Below, one piece after another: positions 1 through 6,723 of a DNA stretch of 41,475 nt. The stretch is from JBBSHJ01 sp038253135 (lineage in GTDB: Bacteria; Actinomycetota; Actinomycetes; Mycobacteriales; QHCD01). The stretch covers positions 1 through 41,475 of the forward strand of contig JBBSHJ010000019.1 of NCBI GenBank assembly GCA_038253135.1, given 5' to 3'. Within the stretch, counting starts at the first letter, position 1; the number at the start of each line of letters is the position of its first letter. A program made the position numbers and the translations under genes. The notes under the pieces were generated by a model that had not been told where the DNA came from, did no database searches, and saw only the letters and a list, made by a program, of their open reading frames with translations.

Positions 1-45
1 GATGAGGGCATTGTGCCCGGCGCCGATGACCAGGACGTCAGGCAT
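1..45 (-). CDS. FAD/NAD(P)-dependent oxidoreductase, N-terminal fragment (runs off window)
   Basis: Only the first 15 codons are present, read as MPDVLVIGAGHNALI. This is the beta-alpha-beta dinucleotide-binding start (V-x-I/V-G-x-G-H-N) typical of phytoene-dehydrogenase-like FAD oxidoreductases. The true start is taken as the ATG at 45-43, because only this copy of the repeated start region continues into unique sequence with the expected GHNALI residues. The other four ATG copies upstream (103, 161, 219, 277) end in stop codons. Its start lies just upstream of the stop of the preceding mini-ORF (ATGCCTGA arrangement), so translation is probably coupled. The substrate cannot be inferred from 15 residues. 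Confidence 0.7.
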   Translation of the reverse strand, partial: MPDVLVIGAGHNALI

Positions 46-310
46 GGGGGTCGCCGGGCCTGAGGTGATGGTGCCCGGCGCCGATGACCAGGACGTCAGG
101 CATGGGGGTCGCCGGGCCTGAGGTGATGGTGCCCGGCGCCGATGACCAGGACGTCAGGCATGGGGGTCGCCGGGCCCGAGGTGATGGTGACCGGCGCCGA
201 TGACCAGGACGTCAGGCATGGGGGTCGCCGGGCCCGAGGTGATGGTGCCCGGCGCCGATGACCAGGACGTCAGGCATGGGGGTCGCCGGGCCTGAGGTGA
301 TTGTGCCCGG
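10..310. repeat. 58-bp tandem repeat, five copies, spanning a gene junction
   Basis: The motif GGCATGGGGGTCGCCGGG occurs at 41, 99, 157, 215 and 273, exactly 58 bp apart. Copies differ by a few single bases, for example CCTGAG versus CCCGAG, and GTGACC instead of GTGCCC near 187. Each unit holds the end of the GNAT gene plus the start of the oxidoreductase gene on the minus strand. Both outer borders carry the same 11-mer ATTGTGCCCGG (10-20 and 300-310), while internal copies read ATGGTGCCCGG, suggesting expansion between short direct repeats. Because 58 is not a multiple of 3, each copy is in a new frame and yields a separate 21-codon ORF. Confidence 0.97.
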
Positions 311-839
311 GGCGCTCGAGACCGAGGATGGCAAAGGGCCGGCCGTCACCGGGGAAGTGGTGGTGGCGGAGCACGTCCACGAACCCGACGGAGCGGTACA
401 GCGACCAGGCACGGGTCGGGCCCTCGGGGGTGGAGAGCAGCACCCGCTCGTGGGTGCTGCGCGAAAGGAGGTCGGCGAGCAACGAGCGGCCGATGCCCTG
501 GCCCTGCCATGTCGGCACGACGTGCAGCTCGGCGATCTCGAAGGCATCGCTCAGCCAGATCATCGCCGCCGTGTCGATGCGCTCGGCCGCGCGTCGCACC
601 TGCTCGTGCCACCACTGTCCGGGCGCGCTCCGGTAGCCGTACCCGATCCCCACGAGCGCCGGACCCTCCAGCGCGGCGACGGCGAGGTAGTCGGACCGCT
701 CGGTGTGCTCGGCGAAGGTCGCGCGGCGGGCCGTGGCCAGGCCACGGGGGTAGCCCATGGCGTCGGCGTAGACCCCGATGACCTCGTCCAGGCGCGGTCG
801 CATCTCCTCCGCCGTCCAGCGCTCGAGCCGTACCGGCAT
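270..839 (-). CDS. GNAT family N-acetyltransferase
   Basis: This is a 189-residue Gcn5-related acetyltransferase, which would transfer acetyl from acetyl-CoA to an unknown amine. The acetyl-CoA pyrophosphate-binding motif appears as HVVPTWQGQGIGRSLL (the Q/RxxGxG/A pattern), followed by the usual C-terminal SLYRSVGF segment. The start is the ATG at 839, four bases after the stop of the upstream YbaK-like gene, so the two are probably co-transcribed. The last twelve residues, GHNHLRPGDPHA, lie in or next to the first unit of the 58-bp tandem repeat, and its stop TGA (272-270) sits just inside the ORF of the fifth repeat copy. A longer reading upstream would overlap the neighbour and is unlikely. 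Confidence 0.85.
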   Translation of the reverse strand: MPVRLERWTAEEMRPRLDEVIGVYADAMGYPRGLATARRATFAEHTERSDYLAVAALEGPALVGIGYGYRSAPGQWWHEQVRRAAERIDTAAMIWLSDAFEIAELHVVPTWQGQGIGRSLLADLLSRSTHERVLLSTPEGPTRAWSLYRSVGFVDVLRHHHFPGDGRPFAILGLERPGHNHLRPGDPHA

Positions 840-843
840 CGAC

Positions 844-1317
844 CTAGTCCCCGACCTCGGCCGGCGCACCGCCGGTGACCCGCAGGAGTTCGTCGTACGA
901 CGTCGGGTAGACGGTATGTGGCGTGCCCGCCGCGGCCCACACGACGTCGTACCGCTGCAGGGCGACGTCGACGAGCGTGCGCACGGGCGAGGGGTGGCCG
1001 ACGGGAGCGACGCCGCCGATCGGCTGGCCGGTCGCCACCCGGACGAAGTCGGCGTCCGCACGCCCGACCGCGGCGGCGTCGATCAGACCGGCGACGCGGG
1101 CCGTGTCGACGCGGTGCGCGCCGCTGGTCAGGACCAGCAGCGGCTCCCCGTCGGCGTTGAAGAGCAGGCTGTTGGCGACGGCTCCGACCTCGATCCCGAG
1201 TTGCTCGGCCGCCGCCGCAGCGGTGTGCGCGCGCTCGTCGAGGGTGGTGACCTCGGGTGTGGCTCCGGCCCGGGACAGCGCATCAAGGACGAGTCGGGTG
1301 TTGCGGTGCATCGGCAT
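844..1317 (-). CDS. YbaK/EbsC-type aminoacyl-tRNA deacylase
   Basis: The 157-residue product matches the single-domain YbaK/ProX fold. Members hydrolyse misacylated tRNAs such as Cys-tRNA(Pro) or Ala-tRNA(Pro) as free-standing editing factors. Diagnostic segments are EVTTLDERAHTAAAAAEQLG near the N-terminus, VANSLLFNADGEPLLVLTSGAHRVD in the middle, and ATGQPIGGVAPVGHP, the conserved T-G-x-x-x-G-G-V-x-P-x-G-H loop. It follows cysH on the same strand after 44 bases and precedes the GNAT gene by four. A link to cysteine metabolism through Cys-tRNA editing is an inference from position only, and the substrate tRNA is not visible from the sequence. Confidence 0.88.
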   Translation of the reverse strand: MPMHRNTRLVLDALSRAGATPEVTTLDERAHTAAAAAEQLGIEVGAVANSLLFNADGEPLLVLTSGAHRVDTARVAGLIDAAAVGRADADFVRVATGQPIGGVAPVGHPSPVRTLVDVALQRYDVVWAAAGTPHTVYPTSYDELLRVTGGAPAEVGD

Positions 1318-1361
1318 ATCGCACCAGATGTTGCCGCCCGGGGTTCGCGGGGGTGATCAGG

Positions 1362-2066
1362 TCAGGTGTGCAGACCACATTCGGTCTTGTTCATCCCGGC
1401 CCACCGGCCGGCCCGGGGATCCTCGCCCGGCGCAACCCTCCGGGTGCACGGCGCACAGCCGATCGAGGCGAAGCCGTCGTACATCAGCGGGTTGATCAGC
1501 ACACCCTTCTCGGCGACGTAGGCGTCGACATCGTCCTGCGTCCAGCAGGCGAGCGGGTTGATCTTGACCATCTCGCGCTTGGGATCCCAGCTCACGATCG
1601 GCATGTCGGCGCGATCGGGCGTCTCGTCGCGCCGGATGCCGGACATCCAGGCCCAGTATGACGAGAGGGAGGCTTGCAGCGGTCGGACCTTGCGCAGGTG
1701 GCAGCACAGGTCGGGGTTGCGTTCGTAGAGTTTGGGGCCGTAGGTCTCGTCCTGCTCGGCGACGGTCTGCGACGGCCGCACGGAAAGGACGTTGACCGGC
1801 ACCGTCGCGGACACGGCGTCGCGGGTGCCGACCGTCTCGGCGAAGTGGTAGCCCGTGTCGAGGAAGATCACGTCGATGCCGGGGATGACCTCGCCGGCCA
1901 ACGTGCTGAGAACGGCGTCCGCCATCGATGAGGTCATGCAGAGGTTGTCGCCGAATTCGTCCTTGGCCCACTGCAGGACCTGCCGCGGCTGCGCGCCTTC
2001 GAGCTCGACGGCGGCCTTCTCGGCCAGCGTGATCAACCGTTCCTGTTCGTCGCGCGGCGCTGCCAT
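1362..2066 (-). CDS. cysH: Assimilatory adenylylsulfate (APS) reductase
   Basis: This cytoplasmic enzyme reduces APS to sulfite with thioredoxin as donor. The 234-residue protein has the PP-loop region near residue 44 (TSSMAD). Two cysteine pairs ligate the [4Fe-4S] cluster: Cys121-Cys122 (CCHLRKVRPL) and Cys204/Cys207 (SIGCAPCTR). The C-terminal KTECGLH carries the catalytic Cys230. The Cys pairs mark the APS-using, iron-sulfur form, not the E. coli-type PAPS reductase. Its ATG overlaps the stop of the upstream zinc-ribbon gene by one base (TGATG), so translation is coupled. It lies in the same run as sir, whose product consumes the sulfite formed here. No ATP sulfurylase genes are in the window. 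Confidence 0.96.
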   Translation of the reverse strand: MAAPRDEQERLITLAEKAAVELEGAQPRQVLQWAKDEFGDNLCMTSSMADAVLSTLAGEVIPGIDVIFLDTGYHFAETVGTRDAVSATVPVNVLSVRPSQTVAEQDETYGPKLYERNPDLCCHLRKVRPLQASLSSYWAWMSGIRRDETPDRADMPIVSWDPKREMVKINPLACWTQDDVDAYVAEKGVLINPLMYDGFASIGCAPCTRRVAPGEDPRAGRWAGMNKTECGLHT

Positions 2067-2338
2067 CAGACCTCCTCATCCCGACTGGCGCGGCGTGGCA
2101 CTCGTGCCTTCGACCCGCCATCAGCAGCAGATGCGGTCTTCTCGCCGGTGGACGCTGCGTCGTTGGTGCGCCGTGGACGGAATAGCTTCAGCGTCCACAC
2201 CCGTCGACAGGCGTAACACCGGTACTGCCCGTGTTCATCCCCATCCGGTCGAATGTCCTCCTCGCCACAATAGGGGCAGAAGAACGGAACCGCATGAGAC
2301 GCACCGGTGCTCACGGCCGGTCGCCGGCCCGGCGCCAC
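2066..2338 (-). CDS. Small zinc-ribbon protein between sir and cysH
   Basis: The product has 90 residues. Its N-terminal half forms a zinc ribbon, CPYCGEED about residues 21-28 and CYACRRVW about residues 41-48 (two Cys-x2-Cys pairs). The remaining tail is rich in Arg, Lys, Ala and Ser and probably disordered. The start is the ATG 25 bases after the sir stop, and the stop overlaps the cysH start by one base. Small proteins of this type sit between sulfite reductase and APS reductase genes in other actinobacteria, which suggests a role in sulfur assimilation, but no biochemical function is known to me. Metal or redox sensing or a chaperone role would be guesses. Confidence 0.8.
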   Translation of the reverse strand: MAPGRRPAVSTGASHAVPFFCPYCGEEDIRPDGDEHGQYRCYACRRVWTLKLFRPRRTNDAASTGEKTASAADGGSKARVPRRASRDEEV

Positions 2339-2363
2339 GGGGCCGCGGCCCCCGGCAGGTCCA

Positions 2364-4118
2364 TCAGGTCAGCCAGTCCTGCTCCGCGCGGGCGGCGTAC
2401 GCCGCGAACGACTCGCCGTCCGCGCGCCGCGCGAGGTAGCCGCGCACGACCCGCTCGGAGTAGTCGGCGAGCTCGTCGGCCCGCACCCGCAGGCCCCGGA
2501 ACTTGCGCCCGAAGGCGGCGTCGGTGCCGAGCTGGCCGCCGAGGTGGACCTGGAATCCTTCGACGTCGCCGTCCGCGCCGTCGCCGCCCTGGGTATCGCC
2601 TTCCGGGCCGGTGGCCCGCATCATCATGCCCTTGAAGCCGATGTCCGCGACCTGGAATCGGGCGCACGCGTTGGGGCAGCCGTTGACGTTGATCGTGATC
2701 GGTGTGTCCAGCTCCGGGATCCGGTGGGTCAGCTCCTCGGCCAGCCAGTCCGCGCGGGCCTTGGTCTCGACGATCGCGAGCTTGCAGAACTCCAGGCCGG
2801 TGCACGCGATCGTGCCTCGGCGGAACTGGCTCGGCCGGGTCGGCAGGCCTTCGTCCTCCAGGGCCGTCACCAAAGACTCGACCGCCTTCTCCGGCACGTC
2901 GAGAACGACGATGTGTTGCTGCGCCGTGGTGTGCACCCGTCCCGCACCCGCCTGCTCGGCGAGGTCGGCGACGATCGAGAGCTGGGTGCCGCTGGTCCGG
3001 CCCGCGCGGGGAGCGGCGCCGACGCTGTAGCAGGCCCCGTGCCCGGGTACGTCGTGCTGGCGGTGCACACCGATGTGGTCGCGGTAGGCGGGTGAGGCCG
3101 CAGGGGCCGGTCCGTCGGGCAGTGCGGAGTCGAGGTAGTCCTTCTCCAGGACCTCGCGGAAGCGCTCGGTGCCCCAGTCGGCCAGCAGGAACTTGAGCCG
3201 GGCGCGGGTCCGGGACCGCCGGTAGCCGTAGTCGCGGAAGACCCCGGTCACGCCGCGCCACACCTCGGCCACCCGGTCCGGCGCGACGAAGGCACCCAGC
3301 CGCTGCGCGAACATCGGATTGGTGGACAGCCCGCCGCCTACCCACAGGTCGAAGCCGGGCTCCCCGTCGGGGCCGACGACGCCGACGAAGGACACGTCGT
3401 TGATCTCATGATTGGTGCAGTGCTTCGCGCAACCGGAGATGGACGTCTTGTACTTGCGCGGCAGGTTGGAGAACTCGGGATTGCCGAGCACCTCGGCCGC
3501 GAGCGAGTCCAGATACGGCGTCGCATCGAGGATCTCGTCCTCGGCCACCCCGCCGAGAGGGCACCCGAGCATGACGCGGGGCACGTCGCCGCACGCCTCG
3601 GTGGTCGAGAGCCCGACCTCCTCGAGACGGCGCCAGATCTCCGGAACGTCCTCGATGCGGATCCAGTGCAGCTGGATGTTCTGCCGGTCGGTGATGTCGG
3701 CGACGTCGCGGCCGAACTCCTTGGCGATGCCGGCGACGGTGCGCAGCTGCCGCAGGCCGAGATGCCCGCCGTCGACGCGCACCCGCAGCATGAAGTGCGA
3801 GTCCTCGAGCTCTTCCGGCTCGAGCGAGGCGGTGCGCCCACCCGGGATGTCGGGGGCGCGCTGCGTGTAGAGGCCGTACCAGCGGAACCGCCCGCGCAGA
3901 TCCTGCGGGTCGATGCTGGCGAAGCCGCGCTTGCTGTAGATGTCGACGATCCGGTCGCGGACGGCCAGGCCGTCGTTGTCCTTCTTCATCTGCTCGCTGC
4001 CGTTGAGCGGCTCGCGGTAACCCAGAGCCCACTGGCCCTCGCCGCGCTTCGCGGCGGCGGCGCGCCCGGCTTTGGCGGGGCGCCGCGGACGGGTGGCGGT
4101 TGCGGTGTTGGGGGGCAT
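2364..4118 (-). CDS. sir: Ferredoxin-dependent assimilatory sulfite reductase (NirA/SirA type)
   Basis: This enzyme carries out the six-electron reduction of sulfite to sulfide with siroheme and a [4Fe-4S] cluster. It contains two ferredoxin-like half domains and two siroheme-Fe4S4 domains. Cluster and siroheme ligands are seen as CTGLEFCKLA (Cys-x5-Cys, about residues 439-445) and NGCPNACARF (Cys-x3-Cys, about 481-485). Tyr84 in WYGLYTQR and Cys176 in TEACGD are 92 residues apart, the spacing of the Tyr69-Cys161 covalent link in M. tuberculosis NirA. I chose the second ATG (4118) because the AGAGGA site is then 8-9 bases upstream; the ATG at 4124 would leave about two bases. The 584-residue length fits the family, with an extended basic Ala-rich N-terminus. 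Confidence 0.95.
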   Translation of the reverse strand: MPPNTATATRPRRPAKAGRAAAAKRGEGQWALGYREPLNGSEQMKKDNDGLAVRDRIVDIYSKRGFASIDPQDLRGRFRWYGLYTQRAPDIPGGRTASLEPEELEDSHFMLRVRVDGGHLGLRQLRTVAGIAKEFGRDVADITDRQNIQLHWIRIEDVPEIWRRLEEVGLSTTEACGDVPRVMLGCPLGGVAEDEILDATPYLDSLAAEVLGNPEFSNLPRKYKTSISGCAKHCTNHEINDVSFVGVVGPDGEPGFDLWVGGGLSTNPMFAQRLGAFVAPDRVAEVWRGVTGVFRDYGYRRSRTRARLKFLLADWGTERFREVLEKDYLDSALPDGPAPAASPAYRDHIGVHRQHDVPGHGACYSVGAAPRAGRTSGTQLSIVADLAEQAGAGRVHTTAQQHIVVLDVPEKAVESLVTALEDEGLPTRPSQFRRGTIACTGLEFCKLAIVETKARADWLAEELTHRIPELDTPITINVNGCPNACARFQVADIGFKGMMMRATGPEGDTQGGDGADGDVEGFQVHLGGQLGTDAAFGRKFRGLRVRADELADYSERVVRGYLARRADGESFAAYAARAEQDWLT

Positions 4119-4124
4119 GCGCAT

Positions 4125-4241
4125 GGTCCTCTGCGGATTCGGGCGGCCGCCGTACCGGCGGACAGGGCCAGACCGGCAGGCGAGAGGAGGTCAAGGGGAA
4201 TGTGCGGGCGACCGCGGGCACGAAGCGGACGGTCGCGGACC
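4125..4241 (-). promoter_or_regulatory. sir leader region with two possible RNA hairpins
   Basis: Between the Cys leader ORF and sir the minus-strand transcript can form two stems. One has 7-bp arms GCGACCG (4208-4214) and CGGTCGC (4230-4236) and lies right after the leader stop. The other has 6-bp arms CCGCCG (4147-4152) and CGGCGG (4156-4161) with a 3-base loop, about 15 bases before the sir ribosome-binding site. Neither is followed by a U-run, so a classical intrinsic terminator is not visible. Rho-dependent attenuation or masking of the ribosome site is possible. The stems are seen; their function is inferred. Confidence 0.4.
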
Positions 4242-4328
4242 TCAGCCCTGCGGACAGTTGGCGCTGGCGACCCGCTCCAGGTCGATGTGGAGACGGGCGA
4301 CGAGAAGTCCGTCGCGTGCAGCTGCCAT
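4242..4328 (-). CDS. Putative cysteine-responsive leader peptide upstream of sir
   Basis: This is a 28-codon ORF. Its C-terminal half reads RLHIDLERVASANC followed by PQG and a stop. The pattern R-x-H-x-D-L-x-R-V-x-S-A-x-C matches what I recall of short peptides annotated as putative leader peptides upstream of sulfur-metabolism genes in Streptomyces and relatives. The single Cys codon four codons before the stop is placed so that ribosome stalling at low Cys-tRNA would affect the RNA downstream. An in-frame ATG at 4346 would add six residues. It ends 123 bases before sir, on the same strand. Expression and mechanism are inferred; the peptide pattern and position are seen. Confidence 0.7.
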   Translation of the reverse strand: MAAARDGLLVARLHIDLERVASANCPQG

Positions 4329-4343
4329 GGGACGATGGTCCCA
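4328..4343. promoter_or_regulatory. Inverted repeat TGGGAC-GATG-GTCCCA
   Basis: This is a perfect 6-bp inverted repeat with a 4-base spacer between the divergent sir leader and cysG-like genes. It overlaps the start codon of the leader ORF. It could be an operator or, in the sir transcript, a hairpin covering the leader start. No regulator can be assigned. Confidence 0.4.
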
Positions 4344-4432
4344 CATTTTGGCGGCGGACGGGAAGTCAGATGGCCGCTCCCGGCGTTGCGCTGGGCGACC
4401 GTTGCCCGCGAGAGCCCTCGGAGTCGGTGCTG

Positions 4433-5635
4433 ATGAGCTACCCCTTGCTGCTCGACCTGCGCGGGCGACGCGCCGTAGTGGTCGGGGCGGGGCCGGTGGC
4501 CGTACGTCGTGCTCGCGGCTTGCTCGATGCCGGCGCCGAGGTGCTGGTGATCGCTCCGGCGCTGGCCGACGCCATCCGTGACTGGGTCTCGGCGGGAGTG
4601 GTCGCGGTCGAGCAGCGGACGTACACGCCCGGCGATCTTGACGGCGCGTGGGTCGTGCAGGCCTGCACCGACGATCCGCAGGTGAACGCTGCGGTCGCCG
4701 CGGACGCAAAGGCGGCGAGAATCCCGTGCGTCCGGGCCGATTCGGCCGCGGACGGGACGGCCCGCACGCCCGCGGTCGCCCGCGATGGCGACGTAGTGGT
4801 CGCGGTCAACACGGCCGGGGACCCGCGCCGCGCCGCGCGGATCCGTGATGAGATCGGGTTGCTGCTGACCGACCGCGGCCGCGAGGACCTCGGACCGGGT
4901 GGCTGGGTCGCCCTCGTCGGTGCCGGTCCGGGCGATCCGGGCCTGGCGACCGTCCGTGCGCGCCTTTATCTCGCCCAGGCCGATGTCGTCGTCGTGGACC
5001 GGCTCGCTCCCGACGCACGTGATCTTCTCGGCGCGCACGTCGAGATCATCGACGTCGGGAAATCACCGGGCGAGCATCGGGCCCGGCAGCACGACATCAA
5101 TGCGCTGCTGGTGCAGCGGGCGCTGCGCGGTCTGCGGGTCGTTCGCTGGAAGGGTGGCGATCCCTTCGTCCTCGGGCGCGGCGGCGAGGAATTGGCCGCG
5201 TGCGTCGAAGCCGGTGTCGTCGTGCACGTCGTACCCGGTGTCTCGTCGGCGATCGCCGGCGCCTCGCTGGCGGGCATTCCGCTGACCCATCGGGGGATCA
5301 CGGCCGAATTCACGGTGGTGTCCGCACATCGCGATCCGGCCACCAGCGAGGACGCGGACTGGGCCCGCCTCGGCGGCGGCACCGGGACCGTCGTGGTCAT
5401 GATGGGCATGGGCCGCATCGGCGAGGTGTGCGAGGCCCTGATCTCGGCCGGCCGCAAGCCGTCGACGCCGGTGGCCGTCGTACAGAACGCGAGCCTGCCG
5501 GACCAACGGGTCGCGGTCGCCACACTGGCCGACATTCCCGACGCCGTCGCCCGTCAGGGACTGGGTGCGCCGGCCGTGGTGATCATCGGCGAGGTGGTCG
5601 CCCGTCGCGCGCCGACCTCGGTGGTCAGGGCGTAG
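4433..5635 (+). CDS. cysG: Siroheme synthase: precorrin-2 dehydrogenase fused to uroporphyrinogen-III C-methyltransferase
   Basis: The 400-residue protein supplies siroheme for the divergent sulfite reductase. The N-terminal domain (about 1-150) starts LLLDLRGRRAVVVGAGPVAVRR, the NAD-binding Rossmann motif of CysG/Met8 dehydrogenases. The C-terminal domain (about 158-400) is an SAM-dependent methyltransferase with VALVGAGPGDPGL, GDPFVLGRGGEE and VVPGVSSAIAGASLAGIPLTHRG. The start is the ATG at 4433; longer readings run into the intergenic control region. In the dehydrogenase half the segment VAVNTAGDPRRAA replaces the usual VAVSSGGTSP, so the Ser implicated in E. coli/Salmonella CysG is absent. 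Its 3' end overlaps the convergent DUF3152 gene by 11 bases. In actinobacteria the gene is often called cobA or cysG. Confidence 0.92.
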   Translation: MSYPLLLDLRGRRAVVVGAGPVAVRRARGLLDAGAEVLVIAPALADAIRDWVSAGVVAVEQRTYTPGDLDGAWVVQACTDDPQVNAAVAADAKAARIPCVRADSAADGTARTPAVARDGDVVVAVNTAGDPRRAARIRDEIGLLLTDRGREDLGPGGWVALVGAGPGDPGLATVRARLYLAQADVVVVDRLAPDARDLLGAHVEIIDVGKSPGEHRARQHDINALLVQRALRGLRVVRWKGGDPFVLGRGGEELAACVEAGVVVHVVPGVSSAIAGASLAGIPLTHRGITAEFTVVSAHRDPATSEDADWARLGGGTGTVVVMMGMGRIGEVCEALISAGRKPSTPVAVVQNASLPDQRVAVATLADIPDAVARQGLGAPAVVIIGEVVARRAPTSVVRA

Positions 5636-6653
5636 CGGGTCCGGTCTCGAATACCCCGTGCACGTAGGGCCACGGGCTGGGCGTGCAGGTCACACCGTCG
5701 CTGGTCAGCCCGAGCGTCTGCTGCATCATCACCGGCGCGGGAGCACCTGCCCGCGGACACTTCATGTGGCCGTAGCCGAGGGTGTGGCCGACCTCGTGAT
5801 TGACGACGTAGTCCCGGTACGCCGCGAGGTGGTCGTGGTAGGCCACGGCGCCGCGGATCCACCGGGCCACGTTGATGTAGACGTCATGCCCGATCGTGCA
5901 CGATGTCTCCGCCCGCAGCGCGTAGCCGCACGTCCGCCTGGTGGTCATCGACGAGACGAGATGGATCCGCAGGTTCACCGGAGCGCGGTCGACCTGCCGG
6001 AAGGTCCGCCTGCCGTCGTGTGCCCATCCGCTCGGGTCGGCAAGAGTCTGCGCCACGTCGTCGGCGAACTGGTGCGGTCCGACCTTCGTCCCCGTCAGAT
6101 CCATTCCGTCTTCGACGAGGATCTCGTAGCGGTGCTTGGCCGAATCGTCCTCCGACGGCGGGTTCTCCACCGGTACGACGGAGTAGGTGCCGGCACCGCG
6201 CATGGGGTAGCGGCCGCCCGCGGAGAGCACCTCGGACGCGACGTTCCCCGGGTCGGTGGCGTGGTTGTCGCCCTGCGTTGCCGTCGCCGCAGGAACCGGG
6301 CCGGCCGGCTTCCTCGGAGCCGGATGGGTGGAGACCGCCGTGGCCGAGTGCGCCGCCGCGGCGCGCGATGGCCTCGGCTGACGCGGCGTCGCGGTCGCCG
6401 GGACGGCCCGGGCCGGGTGCGCCGGTGAGCGGGTGGCCGGCTCCGTGCTCCGCGCGCGCGATGAGGCCAGGGCGCGGTCGACGGCAGCCGTGCTCGGCGT
6501 GGAGGGTCCGCGCACGATCCAGATGGCGACCGCGATGGTCAGGACGACCAATGCGGGAACCGCCACGGTGCCCCAGCCGAGGCGTCGTACAACCGAAACT
6601 GGCTCACCGCGCACTGGTCTGTCCCGGTCCGGCATCGATACGAATTCTTCCAT
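5625..6653 (-). CDS. DUF3152 membrane-anchored metalloprotease-like protein
   Basis: This 342-residue protein has a short cytoplasmic N-terminus, one membrane segment (about residues 25-48, VAVPALVVLTIAVAIWIV), an Ala/Pro/Ser/Thr-rich extracellular stalk (about 50-135) and a C-terminal globular domain. The domain carries the zinc-binding motif HEVGHTLGYGH (about residues 286-296, HExxHxxGxxH), as in metzincins, and four Cys residues that could form disulfides. This matches the actinobacterial DUF3152 family, whose substrate is unknown. The start at 6653 gives a sensible cytoplasmic segment before the membrane helix; an alternative ATG lies at 6635. Longer readings cross the divergent GNAT gene and are rejected. 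Confidence 0.88.
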   Translation of the reverse strand: MEEFVSMPDRDRPVRGEPVSVVRRLGWGTVAVPALVVLTIAVAIWIVRGPSTPSTAAVDRALASSRARSTEPATRSPAHPARAVPATATPRQPRPSRAAAAHSATAVSTHPAPRKPAGPVPAATATQGDNHATDPGNVASEVLSAGGRYPMRGAGTYSVVPVENPPSEDDSAKHRYEILVEDGMDLTGTKVGPHQFADDVAQTLADPSGWAHDGRRTFRQVDRAPVNLRIHLVSSMTTRRTCGYALRAETSCTIGHDVYINVARWIRGAVAYHDHLAAYRDYVVNHEVGHTLGYGHMKCPRAGAPAPVMMQQTLGLTSDGVTCTPSPWPYVHGVFETGPATP

Positions 6654-6723
6654 GCGGGACGTATTCGCTTGCTGCACGACACCGCTTGGCGTCAATGTTT
6701 TGCGAGTGACGGACTTGGTCGAG

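Noticed and set aside
1..310. CRISPR-like array in the 58-bp repeats
   Set aside because: The units follow each other without unique spacers and are explained by duplication of a coding junction.
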